Made by a program: the position numbers and the translations under genes
Notes under the pieces: model-generated
Told to the model about the DNA's origin: nothing
Database searches by the model: none
Seen by the model: only the letters and a program-made list of their open reading frames with translations
Shown: positions 1 through 10,300 of the stretch, piece by piece
Layout of the letters: each line of letters opens with the position of its first letter
Position numbering within the stretch: the first letter of the stretch is position 1
Assembly: GCA_964404825.1 (NCBI GenBank)
Contig: CAYOLQ010000007.1
Span: forward strand, 1-64,000
Source of the DNA: JACJXF01 sp964404825
GTDB taxonomy: Bacteria > Bacteroidota > Bacteroidia > Bacteroidales > GCA-2748055
Length of the DNA: 64,000 nt
Direction of reading: 5' to 3'

Positions 1-2
1 CT

Positions 3-3000
3 GTTTCAGGCGACTCAGCATCGGTGGTGCTTTCGTTTAACTCAACATCTGCTTCGTCGAACTTTACTCTCAGACTTAATAATTCCGACTATATTAACAT
101 TAAGAAAATCTCAATTCAGGCTACAGGTTCAACCTACGGAAGAACAGTTGAGCTAATGGGTACGGCAACAAATGTACTTATTGAGAGTTGCCGGATAATT
201 GGTTTTAACACATCCGGTGGATATTCCGAACATACATTGATCTACAGTTACCAGGTTCCTTTAGCCAACATAAACATTCAGAAGAATCATTTATCCGGCA
301 GTAATTATGGTATTTATATCGAAGGAGTGAATTCAACAACCCTTTCTGCTGGAACAAAAATTACAGCTAACACTTTTATCGACCAGCGAACATACGGTAT
401 TTACCTTGAGGCACAGGATGCTCCCTTCGTCAATTCAAATACTATTCAACTTAAGAACCCCGGAGATTATGGTATTTACATGCAGTACTGCGACAATGCC
501 ATTCAGATACAAAAGAATAAAATTATCCTTCCCGGGGGACAATACGGAATTTACCTGTACTTAAGTGATGGTAATTTACTCTCAAGGGGACTTATCGTGA
601 ATAATTCTATTTCCATTACCGGGGGATCAACTGCTTCCGGAATATATTTAAGTAACACAACATATCAGAATATCTGGCATAATTCGGTAAACATTTCAGG
701 AATTACCACCAACGATTATGGCTCCTTCTACCTTACAGGCGGCTCCAATATTGATGTCAGGAACAATATATTCTCAAATTCCGGAGAGAACTATGCATAT
801 AATATCAAAACTACGGCAGCACTTGAACATTCCAATTATAATAACTATTATTCAAACGGCCCGTTTCTTGCTTTCTGGGATGGGAAAAGAGAAGACCTTA
901 CTCAACTAAAATCAGCACAAACCGTACTCAAGGATATTAATTCAATTTCTTTTAACCCGGTATTTGTATCACCTACTGATTTACATGGAGGATCATTCCG
1001 GATAGATAACAAAGGAATAAATCTTGGAATTACTCAGGATATTGACGGACAGACCCGCACTTCATATGACATTGGTTCGGATGAGTTTACCGGATCGGGA
1101 GCAGCTCTGGCAGGAGCATATACAATAGGTGGCTCGTCTCCAAGTTTTGGAAGTTTTTCGCTTGCCGCTGCTGCACTGAATTCATATGGTATTTCAGGAA
1201 ATGTAACATTTAATGTGCGCAATGGAACATATAATGAGCAGTTTACACTTCAACCGGTTGCAGGCGCAGGTCCTTCTTCTCAGGTTATATTCCAATCTGA
1301 AAGTAACGATTCAACCAAAGTAGAGCTATCATTTAATTCAGGATCTGCAAACAATTATATTGTACGTTTTACAGGGGCCGATCATATTACTTTCCGCAAA
1401 TTAGGTTTAACAGCTTTAAATCCCACCTATTCCAGGATATTCTGGTATGACGGAAGTTCTTTTGGTAATACAATTATTTCGTGTATTCTTAATGGTAATT
1501 CCGGGGGATCAACAAGTGATGCACTGATATATTCATATGAAGCCAATGTAAACAATCTGACCATCTCCGCAAATGTTTTTAACGCAGGCCGTTACGGTGT
1601 TTACCTGAATTCAATCAATGTTAACAAATCAACCGGAACCAAAATCATTGGTAATTCCTTTTTATCACAAAAGGGATCTTATCCAAATGGAATTTACCTT
1701 CGTTATCAGGAAGCTCCGGAGGTAAGTACCAATTTTATAGCAAATACTCTTGCCGGTAATTATTATGGTATTGTTCTTCAGGATTGTAGTAACGATTTTA
1801 AAGTTATCGGGAACAAAATCAGCTCAATAGGCTCCGATGGTGGAATTCAATTATACGATTGTAAATCCATCAATACCAAAAGAGGATTGGTTGCAAATAA
1901 TTTTATAGATATCGGGGGAACCAGCACTGCATGGGGAATTTATACATATGGAGCCGAATTCTTAAACATATATCACAATTCTGTCAGAATAACTTCTATA
2001 AGCCTTACAGATGGCAGAGCTTTCTACAACGCCGGAAATTCAAACAATCTTAACATACGAAATAATCTTTTTACAAATTATGGAGATGGTTACGCCTTTT
2101 ATAATCTGGGAACCACTGTAAATTTCGCGTCAGACTATAATGCATTTTATTCTACAGGAAATTATCCTGTTTATTGGAATAGTGTGAACCATGCAACCTT
2201 TTTATCTTATAAAACAGCAGCATCACCTCTCGATGCCAATTCCAAATCTGTTAATCCTGTCTTTGTTTCCCTCACCGATCTGCATGCTTTAAGTTCCTTT
2301 GTTAATAATGCAGGAACGCCCTTACCTGAAGTTACTACGGATATTGATAATCAGATTAGAAATGTTTCAACTCCCGATATTGGAGCAGATGAATTCAGTT
2401 CTCCCTTATTACCACTTGCCGGTGGGACGTATACAATCGGCGGAGCCTCTCCGAATTATGCAAACTTTTCTGCAGCTGTTAACGATTTGAATACCAAAGG
2501 GATTTCCGGTCCTATAGTATTTAATATCAGAGATGGGATCTATAATGAGCAAATCAGAATTTTCGACATAAATGGTTCTTCGGTTGTGAATACCGTTCTT
2601 TTTCAATCACAATCGCTGGATTCAACCAAGGTTGAACTTTCGTTTTCAGCAAATGTAAACAGCAGACATGTGATTCAACTTACCGGAACAGATAACATTA
2701 CATTCAGAAAGATGACCATTTCAGCCCTAAATCCTTCCTATTCACTGGTTTTCTTTTTAGGTGGAGGGATCGAAAGACTTAATATAAAAAACTGCATCTT
2801 AAACGGAAGCGGTTCCTCCGGTAGTGAATTTAATACTTCTGTTGTTTATTCAGGAAACGGCTCATTTGCAGAATTGCTGATTGAGAATAGTCTTTTAGCG
2901 GGCGGACGGTCAGGTATTTGGATGGAAAGTCCGGCAGCAGGCCAAAGTAGTGGAACGCAAATCAGTAATAACCAGTTTACAGGACAGAATTATGATGCAA

Positions 3001-6000
3001 TTTACCTGAGATATCATGATGCTCCGAAAATTGAGAAAAACCATATTGAAAATACAACTTTGTATACCTATTTCAGTGGGATTTCTCTGAACTATTGTAA
3101 TAACGATTTTTTAATTCAGGGCAATTATATCACAGCACCGGCCGGTAATTCGGGCATTTTTGTGAGCTACTGCATCGGGAATACAACAAAAAGAGGACTG
3201 ATAGCAAATAACCTTATCGATGTTGGAGGAAACTATTATTCTAATGGAATATCCACTGAAAACTCAAGTTACCTGCGAGTATTCAGCAATTCTGTAAGGG
3301 TAACAAGCCCAGAAATGACTGGAGGAAGATCTTACAATAATGTTAATGGTTCAAACCTGGAAGTCCAGAATAACATTTTTGCAAATCTCGGGGGAGGTTA
3401 TGCTTATTATTCTAATACTGCAGCACCATTTATCAGTTCAGATTACAATAATTTGTTTACGATTGGTAACTACCTGGCCTATTTAAACGCAAACAGCATT
3501 AATATCAGCACATTTAAAACATTAAGCGGACGCGAAAACAATTCTGTTTCGGTAAACCCGGTATTTACTTCCAATATGCATACTTCCAGTTATTTCCTTA
3601 ATAATAAGGGAGTTTACATAGCATCCGTATCAAAAGATTTTGACGGTGAATCAAGAAATGCTTCCACCCCTGATATCGGGGCTGATGAATTTGCACCAAC
3701 CCTTAATCCTCTGGCCGGTAACTATACAATTGGAGGTACTTCTCCTTCTTTTGCTTCATTTACTCTGGCAGCTGATGCTCTTAATGAGCGTGGTGTTTCA
3801 GGACCTGTTGTTTTTAATGTAAGAAACGGTACCTATAATGAGCAATTTGTTTTATTCGAAATTACAGGCTCAAGCTTGGGTAACAAAATTGTTTTTCAGT
3901 CTGAATCGGGAGATTCATCGGCTGTCATCCTGAGCTTTAATTCAGCTTCAGCATCTGCAAATTATCTGATAAAGCTTATAGGAACCGACCATGTGACTTT
4001 CAAACAGATGACAATTGCAGGAACACACCCAAGCTTAAGTAATCTATTTGTTTTAAACGGGAACGTAAGTCATTTGCAGATATTGAATAATGTACTTAGC
4101 CTTAACATAAATTCTACGAGCACTGCCATAACCTCGCCTGACGGGTACGTTTTGAATTCAATTCTAATCAAAAATAACAAATTCCTCAGTGGTGGTTATG
4201 GTGTGGTATTGAGTGGAAACACTTCTCTCCAATCGGATGGAATTGAAATCAGCACGAATCTCTTTGAAAACCAGAAATCTTCCGCCATTCGTCTGGATGA
4301 CATGAATAGTCCGCTTATCAAAAGTAACAATCTTACAAGCACATTTTATAGTTATGAAGGAATCTACCTTTACAACTGTAATAATAAACTTGAGATAAGC
4401 AATAACCAGATATACTCAGAAAATTACAGTGTAGGTATAACAATTAGTTCATGTAATGGTACTTTGGTTAATCAGGGAATAATTGCAAATAATTTCATAA
4501 GCATTGCTGGTAGCTCTTATGCAACCGGAATTTCATTTAGTGCCTCCCAGTACCAGAATGTTGTATATAATTCTGTGAATATTGCTTCGACCCTAAATGC
4601 CCCTACCAGCAAGTATGCTTTTTATCTGACAAGTGGTGATAATATTTTTGTGCGAAACAACGTATTTTCCTGTGCCTCGGGTGGGTATGCCTATTATGTA
4701 ACATCCCCTGCTTCTGTTGACGCTTCCGACTTCAACGATTACTTTTCCACCAGTGATTTAGCTTATTGGAATGGGGCAAGAACAAATCTTGCTGCTCTCA
4801 GAACAGCTAATGGTATGGACGCAGCTTCCCTTTCTGTAAATCCGGCGTTTGCCTCAGTTAATGATCTCAGGGTCGGGCAGGCTTTATTGCACAGGGCAGC
4901 AACTCCTTTGTCATATGTTTTATACGATTTCTTTGGAAATATTCGTGATGCAGTTAAACCGGATATAGGCGCAACCGAATACAGTTGCTCAACACCTATA
5001 TTTGATATATCTGCATCCTCATCCTGTTTTGGAGACAGCACAGTATTTACATATGCAATTGCCAATGTATCTCTGGGTTCGGATATTAGTGTTGATTTCG
5101 ACAATGATTTTAACCCGGACGCCTCTGTTACCAATCCGGTTGGAATAATAAAGCACATGTATTCGTCATCAGGTACAAAAACAGTGAATTTTATTGTGTC
5201 ACAGATTGCCGGATGTAACGATTATATTTCTGAATCAATTACCGTTGAACCTTCACCGGTTGTTGAAGTTATTGCAACAGGAACCTATTGCGGGAATAAT
5301 GATGGTTCCGCAACTTTAAATATTTTGCAGGGATCGGGTCCGTTTATTTATAATTGGTCTAATGGTAGTAAGAATGATAATCTGACTAATCTTTCAAAAG
5401 GACTTTACTCCGTGACCGTTGCAAACCAAAATAACTGTTTTAGTACAAGTAATTTCGAGATTGGAGACAGGATGACTACCACTGTCACTTCGATTTCTCC
5501 ATCAACATGTGGTAAGACGGATGGTTCTGCAATTGTAAGTGTTTCCGGTGGAGTTGAGCCTTATGCTTATGTTTGGTCAAATGGTGAAACTCAGGCAACG
5601 GCTCTTAAACTATCTTCCGGTGCACATTATGTAAATGTCACTGATGCTTCAGGATGTACTTCCGTGGGTTCTGTGAACATAAGTACAGATGGATCCGGAC
5701 CGAAAATTACACTGAAAACAGTAAGCCATAACAAATGCTATGGTGACAAATCAGGAGCATTGGATGTTAATCTGACTGGCGGAGCACAGCCTTATTCCAT
5801 ACAATGGTCAAATGGAGCAATTACTGAAGATCTTACCAATCTGGCTGCCGGGATTTATGATGTGTTGCTAACAGACAATTCAGGTTGTCAGGCATCGGCT
5901 TCATTCGGTATCGATCAACCGGTTTTCCTGAATATTTCAACAGTTACTGAAGATGCAAGCTGCAGCGGTACCGATGGTAAAGCTGTTGCCCTGGCAGGAG

Positions 6001-7232
6001 GCGGTGCCAAACCATATAATTATCTGTGGTCTAACGGTGCGGCAGGTCCGGTTGCACAAAACCTTTCGGCCGGTATATATACTCTTACCCTGACTGACAA
6101 TAACAACTGTTCGGTAGTTACTCCGGTTCTCATTAATAACACCGGGGGACCAAAAATTGCTGTGAATAATCTTAAAGGTGTCAATTGTACAAATGCGGCA
6201 ATTGGTTCAATAGATATACAGATTAGTGGCGGAACTCCCTTATACACTTATTCATGGCTTCCCGGTGGACAAACTTCCCAGGATATTAATAATCTTACAG
6301 AAGGTATTTATGAAGTAAGGGTAACTGATAATGCAGGTTGTGTAGGTGTTAGCAGTTTTGTTGTAGGAATTGAAAACCCTGCTGTTAATCCAATATGTTT
6401 GGTTACGGTTGACAGTATTACTGGTAAAAACCTGATATTATGGGAAAAACTGAACCAGCCTCAGGTTGTATCTTTTAATATTTACAGGGAAAGTTCCTCT
6501 AAAGGAATATTCCAGCTTATCGCCAGCAAACCCTATGCTGATGTCTCTGAATATCTTGATGAAATTGCAGACCCATCGCTACGATCCTGGAGGTATAAAA
6601 TATCAGCAGTAGATAATTGCGGAAATGAATCAGAACTTAGTGAAGCGCATAAAACCATTCACCTTACACAAAATGTAGGATTGAACAGAAAAGTTAACCT
6701 GATTTGGGATAAATACGAAGGTTTTATAGCAAGTTCATATAGGATCCTCCGTTACTCTAAGGCGGAAGGGTGGATTACATTGGCAACTATTCCCGGAGAT
6801 TTAACTTCATTTACTGACGATAAAGCCACGATTGATGAGGATTTGTATTATGAGATCGAAGTTGAAAATCCCAATGGAAGTTGTACTTCTTTAAAAGCCA
6901 GTACGCATAATACTTCCAGATCAAACAGACAGAGTACAAACGTAAGCAGTACTTTAGGATTAATAAATTATGATATTCTGAACTCAATTGCAGTTTATCC
7001 CAACCCTGCCAGAAACGAATTTACGCTAAGCCTGAATCAGCAAAATCTAAAAAAGGTTGCAGTGGAAATTATTGATTCAAAAGGCCAGATAATGCGAAAT
7101 TTCAAATATTCCGCACAATCTGATGATTTCAGCACCACCATCGGAATAAGCGATATCAGCGAAGGGGTTTATATTTTAAGGGTCAGCAGCGATACAAATG
7201 TTAGTTTCGTGAAACTGGTAATCAGACCCTGA
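3..7232 (+). CDS. Giant T9SS-secreted beta-helix/SprB-repeat surface protein (5' end outside window)
   Basis: The reading frame is open from the left edge, so the N-terminus and signal peptide lie outside the window; about 2,409 residues are visible. The protein consists of three complete and one partial module of about 432-436 residues. Each module begins with a YTIGG-type motif, contains many short Asn/Gly/Ile-rich turns typical of right-handed parallel beta-helices, and closes with an IGADEF-like motif. A PKD-like region follows (about nt 4990-5260), then five SprB-type repeats (nt 5281-6342, with WSNG and GxYxVxVTDxxGC motifs), a fibronectin-III-like region, and a C-terminal domain starting with VYPNPARNEF and ending in KLVIRP, the type A T9SS sorting signal. 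By family knowledge such proteins are exported through the outer membrane and attached to or released from the surface. Adhesion or glycan binding is inference. The ligand is unknown. Confidence 0.85.
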   Translation, partial: VSGDSASVVLSFNSTSASSNFTLRLNNSDYINIKKISIQATGSTYGRTVELMGTATNVLIESCRIIGFNTSGGYSEHTLIYSYQVPLANINIQKNHLSGSNYGIYIEGVNSTTLSAGTKITANTFIDQRTYGIYLEAQDAPFVNSNTIQLKNPGDYGIYMQYCDNAIQIQKNKIILPGGQYGIYLYLSDGNLLSRGLIVNNSISITGGSTASGIYLSNTTYQNIWHNSVNISGITTNDYGSFYLTGGSNIDVRNNIFSNSGENYAYNIKTTAALEHSNYNNYYSNGPFLAFWDGKREDLTQLKSAQTVLKDINSISFNPVFVSPTDLHGGSFRIDNKGINLGITQDIDGQTRTSYDIGSDEFTGSGAALAGAYTIGGSSPSFGSFSLAAAALNSYGISGNVTFNVRNGTYNEQFTLQPVAGAGPSSQVIFQSESNDSTKVELSFNSGSANNYIVRFTGADHITFRKLGLTALNPTYSRIFWYDGSSFGNTIISCILNGNSGGSTSDALIYSYEANVNNLTISANVFNAGRYGVYLNSINVNKSTGTKIIGNSFLSQKGSYPNGIYLRYQEAPEVSTNFIANTLAGNYYGIVLQDCSNDFKVIGNKISSIGSDGGIQLYDCKSINTKRGLVANNFIDIGGTSTAWGIYTYGAEFLNIYHNSVRITSISLTDGRAFYNAGNSNNLNIRNNLFTNYGDGYAFYNLGTTVNFASDYNAFYSTGNYPVYWNSVNHATFLSYKTAASPLDANSKSVNPVFVSLTDLHALSSFVNNAGTPLPEVTTDIDNQIRNVSTPDIGADEFSSPLLPLAGGTYTIGGASPNYANFSAAVNDLNTKGISGPIVFNIRDGIYNEQIRIFDINGSSVVNTVLFQSQSLDSTKVELSFSANVNSRHVIQLTGTDNITFRKMTISALNPSYSLVFFLGGGIERLNIKNCILNGSGSSGSEFNTSVVYSGNGSFAELLIENSLLAGGRSGIWMESPAAGQSSGTQISNNQFTGQNYDAIYLRYHDAPKIEKNHIENTTLYTYFSGISLNYCNNDFLIQGNYITAPAGNSGIFVSYCIGNTTKRGLIANNLIDVGGNYYSNGISTENSSYLRVFSNSVRVTSPEMTGGRSYNNVNGSNLEVQNNIFANLGGGYAYYSNTAAPFISSDYNNLFTIGNYLAYLNANSINISTFKTLSGRENNSVSVNPVFTSNMHTSSYFLNNKGVYIASVSKDFDGESRNASTPDIGADEFAPTLNPLAGNYTIGGTSPSFASFTLAADALNERGVSGPVVFNVRNGTYNEQFVLFEITGSSLGNKIVFQSESGDSSAVILSFNSASASANYLIKLIGTDHVTFKQMTIAGTHPSLSNLFVLNGNVSHLQILNNVLSLNINSTSTAITSPDGYVLNSILIKNNKFLSGGYGVVLSGNTSLQSDGIEISTNLFENQKSSAIRLDDMNSPLIKSNNLTSTFYSYEGIYLYNCNNKLEISNNQIYSENYSVGITISSCNGTLVNQGIIANNFISIAGSSYATGISFSASQYQNVVYNSVNIASTLNAPTSKYAFYLTSGDNIFVRNNVFSCASGGYAYYVTSPASVDASDFNDYFSTSDLAYWNGARTNLAALRTANGMDAASLSVNPAFASVNDLRVGQALLHRAATPLSYVLYDFFGNIRDAVKPDIGATEYSCSTPIFDISASSSCFGDSTVFTYAIANVSLGSDISVDFDNDFNPDASVTNPVGIIKHMYSSSGTKTVNFIVSQIAGCNDYISESITVEPSPVVEVIATGTYCGNNDGSATLNILQGSGPFIYNWSNGSKNDNLTNLSKGLYSVTVANQNNCFSTSNFEIGDRMTTTVTSISPSTCGKTDGSAIVSVSGGVEPYAYVWSNGETQATALKLSSGAHYVNVTDASGCTSVGSVNISTDGSGPKITLKTVSHNKCYGDKSGALDVNLTGGAQPYSIQWSNGAITEDLTNLAAGIYDVLLTDNSGCQASASFGIDQPVFLNISTVTEDASCSGTDGKAVALAGGGAKPYNYLWSNGAAGPVAQNLSAGIYTLTLTDNNNCSVVTPVLINNTGGPKIAVNNLKGVNCTNAAIGSIDIQISGGTPLYTYSWLPGGQTSQDINNLTEGIYEVRVTDNAGCVGVSSFVVGIENPAVNPICLVTVDSITGKNLILWEKLNQPQVVSFNIYRESSSKGIFQLIASKPYADVSEYLDEIADPSLRSWRYKISAVDNCGNESELSEAHKTIHLTQNVGLNRKVNLIWDKYEGFIASSYRILRYSKAEGWITLATIPGDLTSFTDDKATIDEDLYYEIEVENPNGSCTSLKASTHNTSRSNRQSTNVSSTLGLINYDILNSIAVYPNPARNEFTLSLNQQNLKKVAVEIIDSKGQIMRNFKYSAQSDDFSTTIGISDISEGVYILRVSSDTNVSFVKLVIRP
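1107..4985 (+). repeat. Three tandem ~1.3 kb beta-helix modules inside the adhesin
   Basis: Modules start at about 1107, 2415 and 3711, giving periods of 1308 and 1296 bases; a partial earlier module fills 3-1106. The protein of each starts LAG(x)YTIGG(x)SP and carries FNVR-(D/N)GxYNEQ about 40 residues later and an IGA(D/T)E(F/Y) end motif. The DNA of the modules has diverged while the protein pattern is kept, so these are old duplications under selection rather than recent copies. Confidence 0.8.
5281..6342 (+). repeat. Five SprB-like repeats (~75 aa period)
   Basis: Five units start near 5281, 5500, 5728, 5956 and 6181. Each has an N-terminal Cys, a DGSA-like turn, a GGxxPYxYxW-SNG core and a closing GxYxVxVTDxxGC. 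This is the SprB repeat first known from the Flavobacterium gliding adhesin. The two Cys per unit may form a disulfide. The last unit has WLPGG instead of WSNG. Confidence 0.8.
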
Positions 7233-7264
7233 TAATCTGATCGGGTCCCTCTTTCTGATCAAAG

Positions 7265-7321
7265 TTTTTTCCCTCATGTTTTTTGTGTCTTAAAAACCAC
7301 AAAGGACATGAGGGAATTTTT
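7265..7321. terminator. Intrinsic terminator between convergent genes
   Basis: A perfect 10-bp stem, TCCCTCATGT at 7270-7279 with ACATGAGGGA at 7306-7315, is flanked by T-rich sequence on one side and a run of T after the right arm. It lies between the stop codons of the adhesin (+) and the SpoIIE protein (-), so it can serve both strands. Confidence 0.75.
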
Positions 7322-7396
7322 GATTCATGAAATAACGTGCTTTGCTTGCAGAAAAGGATTCTGTATGTGCGTGTGTTAATTTTGGTTGGAATTTAT

Positions 7397-10300
7397 TCAG
7401 ATTTTTATCCCCATTACAAGGATATCATCAATTTGGGAATAATTACCCATCCATGAGACAATCGATTCCCGCAAAAGTATTTCCTGCTTATTCATATCTT
7501 CCTTATGAATGGACAGCAGTAATTCCTTAAGGCGTTTTATCATAAACTTCTTGCCCTCCGATCCCCCGAACTGATCAACATACCCATCCGATAAGGTGTA
7601 AAAAATATCATCTTTTTTCATATCAATTGTATGCAAAGTAAAGGAATCCTTACTCCTGAGATGTATACCTACGGGCATCTTGTCTGCCGGGAATAAAATA
7701 ATTTCTCCGTCACGGATAAGGATAAGAGAATTGTTAGCACCTGCAAATTGTACTTTCATGTTTTTCAAATCGTAGATGCATAGTGATATATCCATACCAT
7801 CCTGATTATCTCCTTCTTTTCCTGTTTGTCTGAGCGATTTAATTACGTATGATCTAAGCTCATTGAGTATCTGATCGGCGCTTTTATCCTCATGTCTGAT
7901 AATAATTTCATTTAAAAATGCCACTCCCAGCATACTCATGAACGCTCCCGGTACCCCATGCCCGGTGCAATCTGCAGTAACAGTAATTAAACGACCATTT
8001 TCGCTGTGCATCCAGTAAAAATCTCCGCTTACGATATCTCTGGGCATATATAGAATGAAATACTCGTTTAGTATGCTGTCCAGGTACTCTTCAGGAGGCA
8101 GAATTGCCGATTGGATGCGGCTTGCATAATGGATGCTATCTGTTATTTCCTTATTAATTATTTCAATCTCTGTCTTTTGTCTGACCACTTCAGCTGTTCG
8201 CTCCTGAATTATACTTCGCAAATTCTTTGTATAAACTTTAACAATTCCCAATATCAGCAATGCCAGTAAAATCAGGTAGCTGATATATGCCAGAACAGTT
8301 CTGTACCAGGGCGATAAAATTGTAAATGAAAAACTTGCCTGAGTCCCTTCGTTCCCATATACATTTTTTGATTTTACTTTTAAAATATAGCTGCCTTCAT
8401 TAAGGTTTGTATACTCTTTAACGCTTTGGTTGGTCCATTCGCTCCATTTTTTATCGTATCCTTCCAGAATAAAACTCAGAGTGTGAAGGGATTCATTTTC
8501 TCCTGAAAGAGCTGAAAATTCGAACCTGATAGAATTCTGAGAATAGGGCAGGACAGGAAAAATGGTTTTTGGTTGTTCTAAAGCAACATATCCCGATGGA
8601 TCAAACGCGGCTCCGGCAAATATTGTATCTCCACTACTGAGTATAACACTTCTGATAAGAGTGTGATATACTGCCTTGTAATCCTTGCTTACAAATGGAT
8701 CATAGCGGTAAACGCCGTCGGGTCCGCCAAACCACACAATACTATCAACAGACTGGAAAACAGAATGCTGAACGCTTTCAGATATTCGCGAAAATGCCTG
8801 CGAATTCCAATGATAATCCATCCCTGCAACTGAGCTGAGATATCCGGCCTGGTATTTATTCCGGGATTGTTCAAAAGTTACCAGCCATGTTTTATCATAT
8901 GTCTGATCGCTGATTCTGTGAATATAATGTGTTCCATCTGCAAACATAAGCCCAAATGAAGAATCAGGTTCAAAGCTGTTTCGGACGGGAACATATTTAT
9001 ATAAGCCTTTACTGGTACCTATTATTAGTCGCCCTGATATCTGGGAAATCAATGTAGGTCCGGAAGGAATTCCGCTATTCGCATCAAATTTGAATAATTC
9101 AATATCATGAATTCTTTTATTGTTAAAGGATTTGATATTCATTTTAATCAATCCCTGACTGAGTGTTCCCATCCAAAGATTGCCAAGATGGTCTTCAGAA
9201 ATACTGGATATAGTTTCATCAATATCTTTTATTTTTTCTTCTTTTATCCAGACACCCTTCTCATAATAGCAGGATGTAAGGCCATCCTCAAGTCCGACAA
9301 AAACCCTTGCAGGGTCAAGTTTTGACTGGTAAATGTCATATGCCGCTCCAGACATCAGGACCTCTGTTTTATGGTTTTTATTGATCTTCCAGATTTGGTC
9401 ATTAGCCACACATAGCAATACATTATAACCCTCGTACCTGAAATCGAGCAAATCCCAGCATTCAATTGATAAACCCTCTACGGGTCTGAAAAAAGGTTCT
9501 GTGCTTTTGGCCCCATTCAGATCCCTGATTCTGGTATCAAGATAAAAGACCCCTACATTAGTTGCTGCATATATACTACCATTAAAACTTGCAATTGACT
9601 GAACGGTTCCCTGAAGACCATTTTGATTGTTGAAAAGACTTACCGGTGAAAGAACTTCAATTCTAGATATTCCTTTACTAAGTGCGAGCCAAATATTTCC
9701 GGCAGAATCGGGTTTTTGATCAAGAATAATCTGGTCTTGCAAGCCATATGCTTTTTCTATAATACTATGGATTTCACCTTTTAGATTTACAATAACCAAT
9801 CCGCCACCCCAGGTGCCAATCGAAATGAGATTTTTTCCCAGAGGGATTGCATTAAATATGGTGTGTTTCCGGAGGTAACTGTCGGCCTGAGTCCTGAAAG
9901 CTTTTAATCCCGCAGGTTCTGAATTATCACCAGCGGTATTTAGTATAAAGAGTCCTTCTTTATCGGTAGCAACAACAAATTTGCCGGAATCCAAAGCTAC
10001 AATTCCATAAACCAGTTTATTTGCAAAGAATTCACCTTCGGGAAATACTTCAAACGATTCCCCGTCAAATCGGACAAGTCCTTTGCCTTCAATTCTTGCA
10101 AAAAAGGTGTCTCCGGCAAGGAATGATTCATGAATCCTGGAGTAGGAGGAAACTTTTTTTATTCCGCTCCCATTCCAAATCAGTAAGGAATTATCGGTTT
10201 GAAAGATAATAAGATCCCCCATGGAATAAACATTCCAGACAACCTGAAAATCTTCTGAATTTTCAGGTAAATATGCCATCAGAGAATTGTATTTCAGATT

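Noticed and set aside
1107..4985. Regular ~1.3 kb spacing as a possible CRISPR or mobile repeat array
   Set aside because: The periodicity is explained by protein modules within one open frame; DNA identity between copies is low and there are no short direct repeats with spacers.
4763..5158. 131-codon minus-strand frame inside the adhesin gene
   Set aside because: Lies wholly opposite a well supported coding region and matches no known protein.
7342..7530. Short plus-strand frame in the gap after the adhesin terminator
   Set aside because: It runs into the 3' end of the minus-strand SpoIIE gene and has no domain or promoter support.
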